The notes: generated from the letters alone by a model not told the origin. A stretch of 22,662 bases of DNA from Chara braunii (GCA_003427395.1 BFEA01000603.1:412679-435340); one strand, 5' to 3'; shown: positions 6,393 to 15,658, numbered from the stretch's first letter. Numbers and translations: made by a program.

Positions 6393-7584
6393 GGCGCGCT
6401 ACAAGGTTTCTATTTGTTGGTTTCTACCTCACAGGGGCTCACCGACCACGGGTAAATTGCCACGACAGGTTGACAGAACGGATGGCCGGCCAACGACATT
6501 CAGTTCAAAAGGGCTCGAGCGTTGAACAGCAGTAATTTTGTGAGGAGGACCTAAGACGTAAGCCACCGACGAACACAAAGAGGCTACCACAGCGAACAAC
6601 TACCGAGGGGTTGGACGAGAGGGTACGGCCGTGAAAGGTCGAGACGATACTAGAGGCCGGCGAAATGGTCGAGAGAACGGAGGTACCGGGCGTTTATAGT
6701 GAGGCTACGGGCGTTTTGAGCGGTAACGATGTCCGAAGTTGCCTCGAGTGACCAGATTCTCGAGGACACCCGGCATGAATAAGTAGTGGGGGTCGAGCCT
6801 ACGCAGGGACCTCGACACTAAGAGGAGAACGGTGCGGGCCTAGGGCTCGGAGATGGGCCTCCCGGCCTAGAATTTTGGGAGGGCCCGCGTGGCCCTTACA
6901 AAGGGGGTTGGTACCACTTTTGAGTGGAGACCACCAAGGCCAAGGCAGGCCCGCCGCAGGCTCGACAATAGGTCCGGTACCGGGGCGCTGCAAAAGGCCC
7001 GGTTCCCGACAAAGAGGCCCCCCTCGACAATAACTGTTCGGGGGCTTAATCAGGCCCGAGCGCAGGATCGGTACCAGGGCGCTGCAACTGCAGCAGGCCC
7101 ACGTCGACACCTTGAGGCGGTGAGTGGGCCGAGGCCGGAAGCTGCAAACTTTATAAGCCCAACAGGGCTCAAGTTCGGGGAATTTCTTCGCATGCACGCA
7201 CAGGCGCACGTGAGGCGAACTCGGACTTCTCACACGAGGAATCAGGCGCCCGGGAACCCAAGCGCACGGGACAGACACTTCTTGGAGGGGAGACAGGCGC
7301 ACAGAGAGGTACGTGCACGGGTGGAGACAGGCGCGGATCGACGGGTGCCTGGAGCTCACTCGCTGGTAGGAGTGCACCCGCGCGGTGGCGCAGAGCCACC
7401 GACGCACGGGCGTGGTTGCGCGGGAATCACCCACGCCCAGAGGTACGTCCTCACAGTTGCGTGAGGTCGACTCACGGTCAAGCGCGCATCCGCGCAGTCG
7501 TGCGGGGCACGTCCTCGCACAAGCCTCGTCTGCGCAGTTGCGCAGAACTCACTCGCACACCCACGAGCACGTTCGCGCACATCG

Positions 7585-7815
7585 CGCACCACCTGCGCAC
7601 CCTCCCGCTCGTTCGCACACACCCGCGCACCACCTGCGCACCCCTCCCAGCAAGTTCGTTTATACCCGCGCACCACTTGCGTATCCTCCCGCGCGCTCGC
7701 TTATACCCGCGCACCACCTGCGCACCCTTCCTCGCACCACCTGCGCACCCTTCCGTGCGTTCGCCCACACCCGCGTACTACCCGCGTACACCCACACGCG
7801 TTCGCGCATACCCGC
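7585..7815 (+). repeat. 41-43-bp tandem repeat in LTR
   Basis: Units start CGCACCACCTGCGCACC and end near CACACCCG or TATACCCG, with starts at 7585, 7626, 7669 and 7710 and degenerate copies to about 7815. Confidence 0.85.
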
Positions 7816-7840
7816 TCATTAAAGGCTTGCTCCTGCGCGT

Positions 7841-7978
7841 GTCAACACACAATCGCGCGCTCACGCTCGCGTATCTGCCCGCACACGCCCTCACTTTTGC
7901 ATCCTCGCGCGTCAGCACACACTCACAGGCTCACGCTCGCGTATCTGCCCGCACGCCCTCACTTTTGCATCCTCGCGC
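7841..7978 (+). repeat. 70-bp direct repeat, two copies, in LTR
   Basis: GTCAACACAC at 7841 and GTCAGCACAC at 7911 start copies sharing CTCACGCTCGCGTATCTGCC and CTCACTTTTGCATCCTCGCG. Confidence 0.9.
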
Positions 7979-8619
7979 GTTCGGGGAGTGGTGCGGGAAG
8001 GTTTGCTAGTCACCGCGCACCATCACGGACGGACGGGGAAACCTTCCGCCGGGGGAGCCAGCAAGTTCGCACACACGGGGAAGTTTCTTTTGCCGAAGAA
8101 GTTCTCCGCGATCGCGCATACGGGGAAACCACCCGCTGGGTGCGTTCGACAGAAGGTTGCGCACTTCGCCACCTGCCGCGAGTTCGGACCAAGTCTGCGG
8201 GGAAGGGGGTTTGATGCGCTACAGCTAACCGACAGTAGTACAGCGCGCGGACAGTAGAGGCGAACGCCACGCGAGGCTGAACCTTTGATCACGTACACGA
8301 ATGAGCTCTACCTACAAGGGGAGTTTACCGCGAGAGGGACACGCGCATCACTGCGCACACGGAGAGTTACCGCGTGCGAAAACTACCAGCAGGAAGATAG
8401 CGCACCTGCGTGTGGTAGCACGGGACAGCGCACGTGTGGACACCGATTCGGCGACGGCTGAAGGGAGAGAGCTGCGCACGTCACGACTCATCGCACATCN
8501 GGGCTGGCAANGGGGGTGGGTACCCGACAGTGTGGAAGTACGCAACGGGCAGGGAAGGCCGGACGCGCTGGACGCGCAAGGTGGCATCTTTGAGCACGAG
8601 CCGGACAGATACTTACGGG

Positions 8620-9060
8620 GATACTTAGTCAAGAGGGCGTTTTACCGCAGACATTTCACTGAAAAGGGTGATTCACTGGGNACGTTTCACTGNAAGGAGC
8701 AATCTACTAGGGACATTTCACAGATGAGGTACTTGCCAAGGGGGTACATTACCGGAGCANCANTGAACGGGGGGGCACTTCGCCGGGAAGGGCGCTTTGC
8801 CGAGGGCATTCTACTGATAAGACACTCCATCAGGATGGCTTTCTACTGAAAGGAGCNTTCTACCGGCAGGAGACCTCACTAAAGAGGCGCTTCACCGAGG
8901 AGCACTTTGCTCAAGGCACTTTGAACCAGGGGGAGATACTTCACCGGNACGAGCATTTTAACGGAGGGCCACCCTTCTAAAGGGGCATTTTACCGGAGCC
9001 GTTTTACCGAAGGGGGCGTTTTCACTTTACCGAGCCGGCATTATACNGAGTGAGTACTTT
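8620..9060 (+). repeat. Short degenerate repeats in LTR
   Basis: Many variants of a roughly 20-25-bp unit of the form GGGCATTTTACCGG or GCACTTCACCG occur here, with several N bases. Order and spacing are irregular. Confidence 0.6.
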
Positions 9061-9159
9061 ACCGTGTGGACACTCACCGAACGGCATTTGTCGGGNGGAT
9101 TCTTTTACCGGACTCAACAACCGAGCGGGTACTNGNTGAAGCGGGCTTTCCGGAGGAGT

Positions 9160-9300
9160 GCTATCGCAAAAGGGCACGACCGAGGGGTACACTATCGAAA
9201 GGGCACGACCAAGAGGCACTTCTGCGAAGAGGCACGCCCAAAGGGTACGTACGCGAAAAGGCACGACCAAAGGGTACGTTCNCGAAGAAGCATAATCTGA
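9160..9300 (+). repeat. About 30-bp tandem repeat in LTR
   Basis: At least four copies of a unit close to CGAAAAGGCACGACCAAAGG followed by GTACG, at about 28-33-bp spacing. Confidence 0.75.
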
Positions 9301-9330
9301 AGTGAACTTTCCGAGAGGTACGTTTGCGAA

Positions 9331-9715
9331 GAGGCANGAGTCCGAACCGGGCTTTCGAACGGGTACTTTGACTTTTTGAGCCCTTTGATATTCCTACGGT
9401 GGCCTAGCGACACAGGCGAGCCCGTCCNAGCCTTGTTGGAACCGAAGAGGCACGAGTCCGAACNGGGCTTTCGAAAGGGTACTTTGTCTTTTTCGAGTCC
9501 TTTGACATTCCTACGGCGGNCTAGCGACATGGGCGGGCCTATTCGAGCTTTGTTGGAACGGAAGAGGCACGAGTCCGAACAGGGCTTTCGAACGGGTACT
9601 TTGACTTTTCGAGCCCTTCGACATTCCTATGGCGGCCTAGTGACACGAAGGGGCCTATCCGAGCTTCGTCGGGACCNAAGAGACGCGAGTCCGAACGGGG
9701 CCTTTGAAAGGGTAT
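9331..9715 (+). repeat. 116-117-bp tandem repeat in LTR
   Basis: GAGGCACGAGTCCGAAC recurs at 9331, 9447 and 9564, with a variant at 9680. Each is followed by GGGCTTTCGAA, GGGTACTTTG and CATTCCTACGG. There are three full copies and a partial fourth. Confidence 0.92.
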
Positions 9716-10227
9716 CTCCTCCAACGGGCCTTGGGAACTTTGTCTTACCGGATCGGGTACTGAGGCATGGTCTCGACCGAGCTTGAGTTATGGCCTCGAT
9801 GGGCGAGGGAGGAGACGTCTGACACGGAGAGCTCGAGCACCGTCCCGTGGGACAGGCGTGCGAGGTATCGGCGAGCCCTCGTGCGGGGGGAGAGTTAAGC
9901 GGAGGTTATCCACGCGTTCCGTAGGCACTCAAACAGACCCCCACGCACATAGACAGGGGGACTTCACTTGAGATCGGAAACAGTGCTGAGCACCCCATTG
10001 TACTTGACTGAATGAGGATTCTGATATTGTTTTTTTTCCTGCCTACTCTTTGAGACTTGTATCGCATGGCTTCGAGTCAGTTTGAGCAGCACTTTGTCTT
10101 GGATGTGTACTGACGTGGCATGTGCAGGTTACAAGAGCTCCAACCAACCCTCCCGTGGGTGACAGATGCGGCGTGGGACATAGGGTTTGTGTTGGAGGCC
10201 GGCAGAGCCTTTTCTACCGGTCGACAG

Positions 10228-10245
10228 TGGCGCCGTTGCAGGGGA
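10228..10245 (+). promoter_or_regulatory. Primer binding site, tRNA-Asp type
   Basis: TGGCGCCGTTGCAGGGGA matches the complement of the plant tRNA-Asp 3' end (TGGCGCCGTTGCCGGGGA) at 17 of 18 positions. It lies one base after the CA that ends the 5' LTR. It would prime minus-strand cDNA synthesis. Confidence 0.88.
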
Positions 10246-11044
10246 AGGCTGCCTCTCGGGACTTTGGTCCGCCTGTAACCGCGGGTACGTGAGAGGACGA
10301 GACTGCGACGGAGACCAATACACGCTACGAGCGATCAACCACCGGTGGGCNTCGGACGACGAGATACCGGGCGATGTGACAGTTATCGGCTTGCGATCGA
10401 CCCGGTGAGATTGTGATTTTCGCATTTCATGATTTCGTCTTGCATTTCCTTTTTGCTATTTCCTTGTGATTTGAGAGGGTCCTTCTGATTTTCCCACCCC
10501 ATTTGTCAGTCCACCTGATATCAATTCCTACAGAGAAAATTGTAAGCAGGGGAAGAACTTGAAGGGTCTGAAGGGGAGGGGAGAAGCGCCCCGGATTGCA
10601 AGGAGATGGGCGGGATTAGATAGGCTATCTGATCCTGATGGATAGCTGGGCGGGTTGATGCACTACACGAGTCAGGGTGAGAGACCATGCCTGAGGTGGG
10701 AACGAGTAGAGGCATGGATAGGAGTGAGGATGCACGAGTGAGACACCGCCTTCTTATCCGCGTGTTATTTCGGTCCACCCTCGAGCACATGAGTTGGCCG
10801 GCTCATGCTCAGGTCGCGGTAAGAGAGGTAGGCCAGCGATGATGGTACACTGATCCGACCTCTTCCTTGACACGAGGGTAGGGGGAGATACGCCAGAGGG
10901 CGGTTCTCTCCTAGGCCTGTTGACGTCCTGGAGGGTTGCAGGAAGGATCAGAGGGGGCCTGTCGTGGGGGTCTATGAGCTCAACAGTCAGAGAGTCACAC
11001 AGGGAGAAATTTATTGAGGGTTCCGCTTGGTTTCTTGATTAGGA
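10246..11044 (+). other. Leader between PBS and first ORF
   Basis: No recognisable domain. A donor-like CCG/GTGAGA at about 10404-10411 and a pyrimidine-rich stretch ending TCCTACAG near 10533 could bound a small intron, but this is weak. The only ATG frame of note is at 10687-10842. Confidence 0.4.
10687..10842 (+). CDS. Small ORF in leader, unknown
   Basis: An ATG-started 51-residue frame beginning MPEVGTSRGMDRSEDARVRH and rich in Arg. It precedes the accessory ORFs. No family is recognised and chance cannot be excluded at this length. Confidence 0.2.
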   Translation: MPEVGTSRGMDRSEDARVRHRLLIRVLFRSTLEHMSWPAHAQVAVREVGQR

Positions 11045-11752
11045 ATGGTATATATCGAGTCGGCTTCTCTAATATCCTTGGTCGGGGAGAGGGGCTCTTG
11101 CATCGTGATCAGCTTGCCACTGGAAGGGAAGAGCAAGTACAGATCTACCAGAGAAGAAGGGTTAATAGTCCGAGACGGTGTTTTCCTGTGGGTGAGAATA
11201 GAGGCCGAAACCAGGGCCTGTGTCAAAAGAGACAGGGAGGCGACGCCCTTACGAGCGGATGTGAGCGTGAGGCTGTACTTATCGAGGAGAGAGTGGGAGT
11301 GTCTAGTGATAGATACTGCTAGGCGTTATCCTACCCTCCTCTGTTTGGCGGCGTTAGGTCGGAGGTTTGGTGCCCGGATCTTTAGAGAATTCGCTCAGGG
11401 GAGTGGAGTAGATACCGCTGCAGTCTACACTGTGAGGTTTGCATATGATTGGGAGCTTCCTAGAGCGACCTCTGTGAGGACGGAGACGGTCCCTAGGTTT
11501 TTGACGGGGCTGATTTTCGGTACCAGAGTGGTGCACCAGAGACTTTTAGAGGTGGTACAGAGAGCGGTCCGACTGGGGGCGTCTACTGTCGAGCTCGCGT
11601 GGCTTCTTACTTATTGCTTGGACAGGCCTGTTCCCACTCGTAGAGAGCTACGCCGCATTGTATTTCGCATCCGGGAGGAGCTACGAGAGGCCGAGATAAG
11701 CGGAGAGGTAGATAGGGCCCGGATATTGAACGGAAGGGTAGACGACGCCTAG
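11045..11752 (+). CDS. Accessory ORF A1, unknown
   Basis: 235 residues from an ATG, with predicted helices, Arg-rich, and no known domain recognised. Residues 20-75 resemble part of the next large ORF: the patterns ISLP, then RDGVFLWV, then a beta-like stretch ending VRLYL parallel FTLP, RPGVWLLV and AVRGFLYY there. It is the first sizeable frame after the PBS and lies far upstream of gag, on the same strand. In several plant LTR elements an extra ORF precedes gag, but usually only one. It has no signal peptide or membrane segment that I can see. The function is unknown. Its length without a stop in an element whose pol is broken suggests it may have been kept by selection until recently. Confidence 0.5.
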   Translation: MVYIESASLISLVGERGSCIVISLPLEGKSKYRSTREEGLIVRDGVFLWVRIEAETRACVKRDREATPLRADVSVRLYLSRREWECLVIDTARRYPTLLCLAALGRRFGARIFREFAQGSGVDTAAVYTVRFAYDWELPRATSVRTETVPRFLTGLIFGTRVVHQRLLEVVQRAVRLGASTVELAWLLTYCLDRPVPTRRELRRIVFRIREELREAEISGEVDRARILNGRVDDA

Positions 11753-11779
11753 AAGTCTCACTGTAAGGTCGGGCAACCG

Positions 11780-11880
11780 GTAGAATTGGGACAGTTTGGA
11801 TACAGAGAGCCGAAATTCGTGGACAAAGATTGGGTAGAGTTTACATTACCTGGTAGATCGACAGTGGGGGCAAGATTTTA
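11780..11880 (+). pseudogene. Remnant duplicate of the start of ORF A2
   Basis: The frame encodes VELGQFGYREPKF, then KDWVEFTLPG, and ends at a stop near 11880. It matches VELCHLDYREPEF and EDWVEFTLPG at the start of the ORF at 11905, offset by about 152 bp. This indicates a local duplication with one copy decayed. Confidence 0.7.
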
Positions 11881-11904
11881 GACGGGAGCTCTGTGGAGGA
11901 CTAG

Positions 11905-13032
11905 ATGCCTCACGACGAGATAGAGCACCCAGTTGAGCTTTGCCACTTAGACTATAGGGAACCCGAGTTCATTGGAGAAGATTGGGTGGAATTTACCTTA
12001 CCCGGGCAAGCTATCAGGCGAGGATATCTGGATAAAGTAGATAAGGAGTGGAGATCTATCCTGTTGAGGCCGGGGGTCTGGTTGCTGGTCGCGCCCCAGG
12101 TAGGGTGTGAGTTCGATAGGAGAGGCAGGCTAATAGAAGAATCCCTGGAATTGGCGGTCAGAGGTTTCCTCTACTATCAGTTTTCCGTTCTAGCGGACAT
12201 AGTTTTCCAAGCCGTAGAACGAAGTCGGTGGGATCCGATCTTAGGGGTAATTCCGAGTCTCGACTCTCATACTTGGGCAGACGAGGTAACAGAGCGACGC
12301 ATACTGCAGGAAGTGGTCGACAAGCTAAAGGGGAAGGAACGCTGCTACGGCAGGGACTATAGGTCGGTAGTGGTCTTGCTTCGACTGGCTAGAGAAGGGT
12401 TCTTGCCCCAACCCGAACAAGCTTTGAGGCTGCCCGTCCCGGGTTTTGTCTTGGAAGGCTTTCTAGGGGGGCTTGGCCGCCTTATTGAGGTCTATCGGGC
12501 CTTCCTCGAGATTAGAAACCTTTTGAGGAACAGTGACGAAGATCACGCCTACTACGCGCTCTGGAAGGAAGGGCCCAGGTTCGGGGAGTCGGCTTTAGAA
12601 TTGGTAGAGCTAATTAGAGCTATTTCACCTAGAGGTCTCAGAGAGGCATCGAGGTTTGATCAACGGGCCGAGTTCTGGACCGCTTTGGATAGAGCCCTGA
12701 GGGAGCCGCCGAGCCACCTAGCTGGTATAGCCGAGTTATACGGGACTCCTGGATACGACTCGTCGGTTAGGGAAGGCTCACTCATTGGGTTCTTCGAACT
12801 CCGGACATACTACGAAGGGACAGAGGCAGTAAACGACGAGGACATGGAGTACGGGGAAGAAGATTGGGATCTAGCTGAGTGGGAACGATTAAGGGACGAC
12901 GACCGTGAAAAGTGGGAAGACGCCGCAGATTTTCCTGAGGAAAGGGTGGGGTTCTTCAGGAACGCTAGCGAAATAGAAGAATATGTCGATGGACGTTGGC
13001 CACGACTAGGGGTCCGGATGGGCCTAGAGTGA
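11905..13032 (+). CDS. Accessory ORF A2, unknown
   Basis: The longest uninterrupted accessory frame, 375 residues from an ATG. The N-terminal 75 residues (DYREPEFIGEDWVEFTLPGQ, then LRPGVWLLV) are shared with the remnant just upstream and distantly with ORF A1. The middle is helical and Leu-rich. Residues 305-350 are strongly acidic (EDMEYGEEDWDLAEWERL). No enzyme motif, zinc finger or membrane segment is seen. It lies between ORF A1 and the small paralogue array. An accessory protein of the element or a captured host gene are both possible. Confidence 0.55.
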   Translation: MPHDEIEHPVELCHLDYREPEFIGEDWVEFTLPGQAIRRGYLDKVDKEWRSILLRPGVWLLVAPQVGCEFDRRGRLIEESLELAVRGFLYYQFSVLADIVFQAVERSRWDPILGVIPSLDSHTWADEVTERRILQEVVDKLKGKERCYGRDYRSVVVLLRLAREGFLPQPEQALRLPVPGFVLEGFLGGLGRLIEVYRAFLEIRNLLRNSDEDHAYYALWKEGPRFGESALELVELIRAISPRGLREASRFDQRAEFWTALDRALREPPSHLAGIAELYGTPGYDSSVREGSLIGFFELRTYYEGTEAVNDEDMEYGEEDWDLAEWERLRDDDREKWEDAADFPEERVGFFRNASEIEEYVDGRWPRLGVRMGLE

Positions 13033-13099
13033 ACTCGATAAAACTGCCTGTGAGGAGGAAGGCGCGGAAGAGTAACGATAAGAGGATAAGGAATGGAAA

Positions 13100-13462
13100 A
13101 TGTCAGGTTATTGCCCTAGGGTCACAACGGCCCTAGACGCCTTAGTTCCTATTACCAGTGGGGGAGCCTTCCCTTACAAAATAGAGAGCTGTATATCTCT
13201 AGAGGAAAGTCATGCTCCGGGGAAAGCTTATGTCTTGGTAATAAAGCACCTCGACACAGGAGAATACGACATCCGCCCATACGTGCCTCTGCTAAGGGAG
13301 AGAGGGACGGATCGCGAGTCACTTAAGAACTGGATTAGAGATATAATCAGTAAGGAAAGGAGGGAGTTAGAGAAAGAGGTGTTTAGTGATGAGACCCCCG
13401 TGTTGTTTTACGGCGTACCCGAACCTAGTTTACCTGACAGTTTTACTGACGGCAAGAACTAG
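13100..13462 (+). CDS. Small accessory ORF B1, paralogue family
   Basis: 120 residues from an ATG. The pattern FPYKIES, then AYVLVIKHLDTGEYDIRPYVP, a helix with KERRELEKE, and PEPSLPDSF is shared with ORFs B2 (13780) and B3 (14678). Those have FPYEVEAYE or IPYEIVRYE, then YVM or YVI, DVGIYLP or DVGIYVP, a helix with WQRA and DEK, and a final P-x-P segment. No known domain is recognised. The predicted order is beta strands then a charged helix. Confidence 0.5.
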   Translation: MSGYCPRVTTALDALVPITSGGAFPYKIESCISLEESHAPGKAYVLVIKHLDTGEYDIRPYVPLLRERGTDRESLKNWIRDIISKERRELEKEVFSDETPVLFYGVPEPSLPDSFTDGKN

Positions 13463-13525
13463 GAGTCTTTAATTAATATGGCGCTCAGAGCAAGGAGTTC
13501 GGGTCAGTAAGGATGCCGGGTCTTA

Positions 13526-13763
13526 GGGAACAATTCTCCTTCAGGGCTATCGTGGAAGAGACACCCTCCGAATTCCTGACATAGATCTCTTTGGGTTTGA
13601 AGAGCTTGAACTCATACAACCTTATCTGGATCGTATGAGGGAGTCGGCCTTGAGGGAAATTACCAACCAAACCGAGATCAGTTATCTACTGAAGGTGGAA
13701 AGACGAGGGACCTCTGGGAGAAAATACTATCCTCTGGTCAGGGAACGGGTCCGGTTGTGTTAG
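13526..13763 (+). pseudogene. Degenerate member of the small paralogue family
   Basis: An open frame of about 78 codons; the first ATG is at 13635 and would give 42 residues. The C-terminal part (LLKVERRGTSGRKYYPLVRE) parallels VIKHLDTGEYDIRPYVPLLR in B1. Upstream of the ATG the frame is open (DLFGFEELELIQPYLDR) but lacks a start, which suggests a truncated copy. Confidence 0.4.
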
Positions 13764-13779
13764 GCTGGCGTAGCAAAAA

Positions 13780-14292
13780 ATGTTGGGTCATGAACAAGTA
13801 AGGCATAAGAAGTCTGCAGAGAAACTGGAGGAGTGGGATAACAAGATCATCGCTGGAAACCGACCGCCGCAAGAAAAGTTTGATGCGGTGTGTGCATCCT
13901 TGAGTACCCTAGGAAAAAGGGAGGAGTTTCCGTATGAGGTGGAGGCCTATGAGATGGTTGACAGCGCATGGGAACTGAGCCGCCTCTATGTTATGACCGC
14001 GCGCTTCCTAGGGACTGAGGTAAGAGACGTAGGCATTTACCTACCAACGGAGAGGTCGGAAGATTTAGTGTATGGACGTTGCTGGCAAAGAGCGAGAGAA
14101 GTGGTGGAGGACGAGAAGGCTAGGCTCCTTTCCTTAAAGAAAGAAGCCGCTTGGAGTACCGAAATCAGGATCTTTGAAGACTTGCCTAAGCCGCGGATTC
14201 CTTACGGAGCATTGACAGGGATCGGTCGAGGTTTAATAATTGATTTCATAAACCGGCACCATAACCCGAATGGCCAAAGGGAACGAGAGTAG
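13780..14292 (+). CDS. Small accessory ORF B2, paralogue family
   Basis: 170 residues from an ATG. Landmarks are FPYEVEAYE (about residues 48-56), RLYVMTARFLG, RDVGIYLPTE, GRCWQRAREVVEDEKARL, WSTEIRIFEDLPKPRIPYG and LIIDFINRHH. It is the best preserved copy of the family and defines it. The Trp-Gln-Arg-Ala helix and the WST segment recur in B3. The last 23 bases overlap the ATG of the next ORF in another frame. Unknown function; not recognised as any known retroelement protein. Confidence 0.55.
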   Translation: MLGHEQVRHKKSAEKLEEWDNKIIAGNRPPQEKFDAVCASLSTLGKREEFPYEVEAYEMVDSAWELSRLYVMTARFLGTEVRDVGIYLPTERSEDLVYGRCWQRAREVVEDEKARLLSLKKEAAWSTEIRIFEDLPKPRIPYGALTGIGRGLIIDFINRHHNPNGQRERE

Positions 14293-14599
14293 TCAGCCTG
14301 GGGGGGATATATCAAGTGAACTAAGACAGCGTGATCATGATAGGTGGAGGTCCCAAGAGCTGCTCAGACTTTTGACGGAATGGACCCAGGAGGACTTGCG
14401 TACTCGAGGCACGACAATCTGTAGGGGAGTACGATCTGATGAAACAGGGTTGATAGAGATTAAGAGAGGAGCCTCTTGCCTACGAGATCAAGAAGGGGAA
14501 CTCTACCTTGACACAGGCCTGTTCGGAGTAGAAGGTGAGCACGAGATAAGAGATGATAGAGGAAGATTGATTGGAATCGTGAGGGCAGTGGAGGATTAG
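14270..14599 (+). CDS. Small accessory ORF, unknown
   Basis: 109 residues. Its ATG (14270) lies inside the end of B2, in the +1 frame. It is charged, with an N-terminal helix (RSQELLRLLTEW) and a C-terminal beta-like part (GELYLDTGLFGVEGEHEIRD). No domain is recognised. Confidence 0.45.
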   Translation: MAKGNESSQPGGDISSELRQRDHDRWRSQELLRLLTEWTQEDLRTRGTTICRGVRSDETGLIEIKRGASCLRDQEGELYLDTGLFGVEGEHEIRDDRGRLIGIVRAVED

Positions 14600-14622
14600 T
14601 GCAAAAGAGACCGAGAGAAAGA

Positions 14623-14691
14623 ATGCTTCCAAAACCAAGAGCAGGATTAGGAGCCATGCTGAGGGAGTTGACCAATAATGAGGAGGTGTAG
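14623..14691 (+). pseudogene. C-terminal scrap of a B-family paralogue
   Basis: 22 residues beginning MLPKPRAGLGAMLREL. It matches the LPKPRIPYGAL part of B2, which suggests another family copy once stood here and lost its N-terminal portion. Confidence 0.4.
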
Positions 14692-15139
14692 GAGATTGGA
14701 TGAAAGAAAGTCAAGGGAGTTGGTCCGCTCCCTTAACTCTATATCGAAGAGAGCAGTGATCCCATACGAGATCGTGAGATATGAAGGTCTGAAGAGTCAA
14801 GGATAGGGGATTGATGGTATGTATGTCATCACCTACTACTTCATCAACCTTGATGAGTATGATGTGGGAATATACGTGCCGCAACATAGGTTTAAGGAAG
14901 ACGAAAAAGGTCGTTGTTGGCAACGGGCCTCGAACATAGTGCACGACGAGAAGAAAAGACTCCAACAATTAAGGGCAAATTTCTCGTGGAGTACCTATGT
15001 TAGGCCTTCCATTGGAATACCGTCGCCGCTAGTCGAAGGACTTACGCTCGCTAACAATGAATGGTCAACCGTGATAGACTTCGTATGGAAGGCGAAGAGG
15101 ACGCAAGGCGAACTCAACGATGCCAGGAACCGTGACTGA
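14678..15139 (+). pseudogene. Accessory ORF B3, broken by an in-frame stop
   Basis: The frame starts at ATG 14678, inside the preceding short frame, and runs AVIPYEIVRYEGLKSQG to a TAG at 14804-14806. It then continues GMYVITYYF, DEYDVGIYVPQHRF, GRCWQRASNIVHDEKKRL, FSWSTYVRP and IGIPSPLVEG to 15139. It aligns along its length with B2. A shorter protein could start at ATG 14819. The end overlaps the next ATG by 20 bases. Confidence 0.6.
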
Positions 15140-15395
15140 AGAGGAAGAGGTGAATCGAGTATCATTCGCTGGCAGAGTAACATCAGTCATTAGAATTCGG
15201 TCAACCAGGTCTCTAGACGAACAGGGTTGCAGACAGCTTGCTCAAAGGGCAATTGAGAGGGAGAGACCTAGGGTTCTGGGGCTAGTGAGAGCAGAGAGAA
15301 GAATAACCTATGATGTGATGGTTTGGTCTCAAGGATGGCTGAGGTACGAAGTGGAGAAAGAAGAGACAGTCCAAGAAGAAGAATCCCGCGTGTAA
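15120..15395 (+). CDS. Small accessory ORF B4, possible divergent family member
   Basis: 91 residues. GCRQLAQRAIERERPRVL followed by RRITYDVMV parallels the GRCWQRA helix and WST-Y strand of B2 and B3, with weak identity. The ATG lies 20 bases inside B3. The C-terminus is Glu-rich. Confidence 0.4.
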   Translation: MPGTVTEEEEVNRVSFAGRVTSVIRIRSTRSLDEQGCRQLAQRAIERERPRVLGLVRAERRITYDVMVWSQGWLRYEVEKEETVQEEESRV

Positions 15396-15658
15396 GAGGG
15401 AGTGGGGAGAAGATTAATTCGCTGCTTGAAGCATATTCGGACGCAGTGAACGATAAGATAGTGCAACTGGTAGACGGATACAAGGAGTGGAGCGGCTCTA
15501 CGGATGTGCGAGAATTACAGGTGCTCGAGCGAAGAGTAGAGAGACTGACCTTAATCTACAAGGAGGAAAGGGAAAGGATAATAAACTGGAGGGAGGAATT
15601 CCTGGCCAAGAAGATAAAAGAGATCCGCAAAGAGAACGAAGAAAAGAGGAATGGCTAG
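15335..15658 (+). CDS. Small accessory ORF, probable coiled coil
   Basis: About 107 residues from the first ATG (15335). A basic N-terminus (RRDSPRRRIPRVR) is followed by a long charged helix with heptad-like Leu/Ile/Val spacing (LEAYSDAVNDKIVQLV, then LQVLERRVERLTLIY) and a Lys/Glu-rich end. It overlaps the preceding ORF by about 60 bases in another frame. Coiled coils are common in retroelement accessory proteins, but no family is recognised. Confidence 0.45.
   Translation: MAEVRSGERRDSPRRRIPRVRGSGEKINSLLEAYSDAVNDKIVQLVDGYKEWSGSTDVRELQVLERRVERLTLIYKEERERIINWREEFLAKKIKEIRKENEEKRNG

Larger units (their letters stand above)
6346..10226 (+). repeat. 5' long terminal repeat, about 3.88 kb
   Basis: The right boundary is firm: CA at 10225-10226, one base, then the PBS. 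The left boundary is inferred at TGTAGA (6346), because a TGTAGA also precedes the matching region at 22398. The first 30 or so bases align poorly, and clear identity starts at 6374. The interior is GC-rich and holds several tandem repeat families. Its long frames (for example within 6889-7822) are Arg/Pro/His-rich composition artefacts. Scattered N bases occur from 8500 onwards. Confidence 0.82.

Noticed and set aside
6903-6916. TTGGTACCAC as an alternative primer binding site soon after the LTR start
   Set aside because: It lacks a match to a tRNA 3' end, whereas 10228-10245 matches tRNA-Asp at 17 of 18 and follows a proper CA terminus.
7585-7815. Short regularly spaced repeats as a CRISPR array
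   Set aside because: The units are contiguous and diverged with no unique spacers, and the context is eukaryotic.
6799-8270. Long open frames on both strands within the LTR
   Set aside because: GC-rich tandem repeats yield Arg/Pro/His-rich frames on both strands, with no domain and mostly non-ATG starts.
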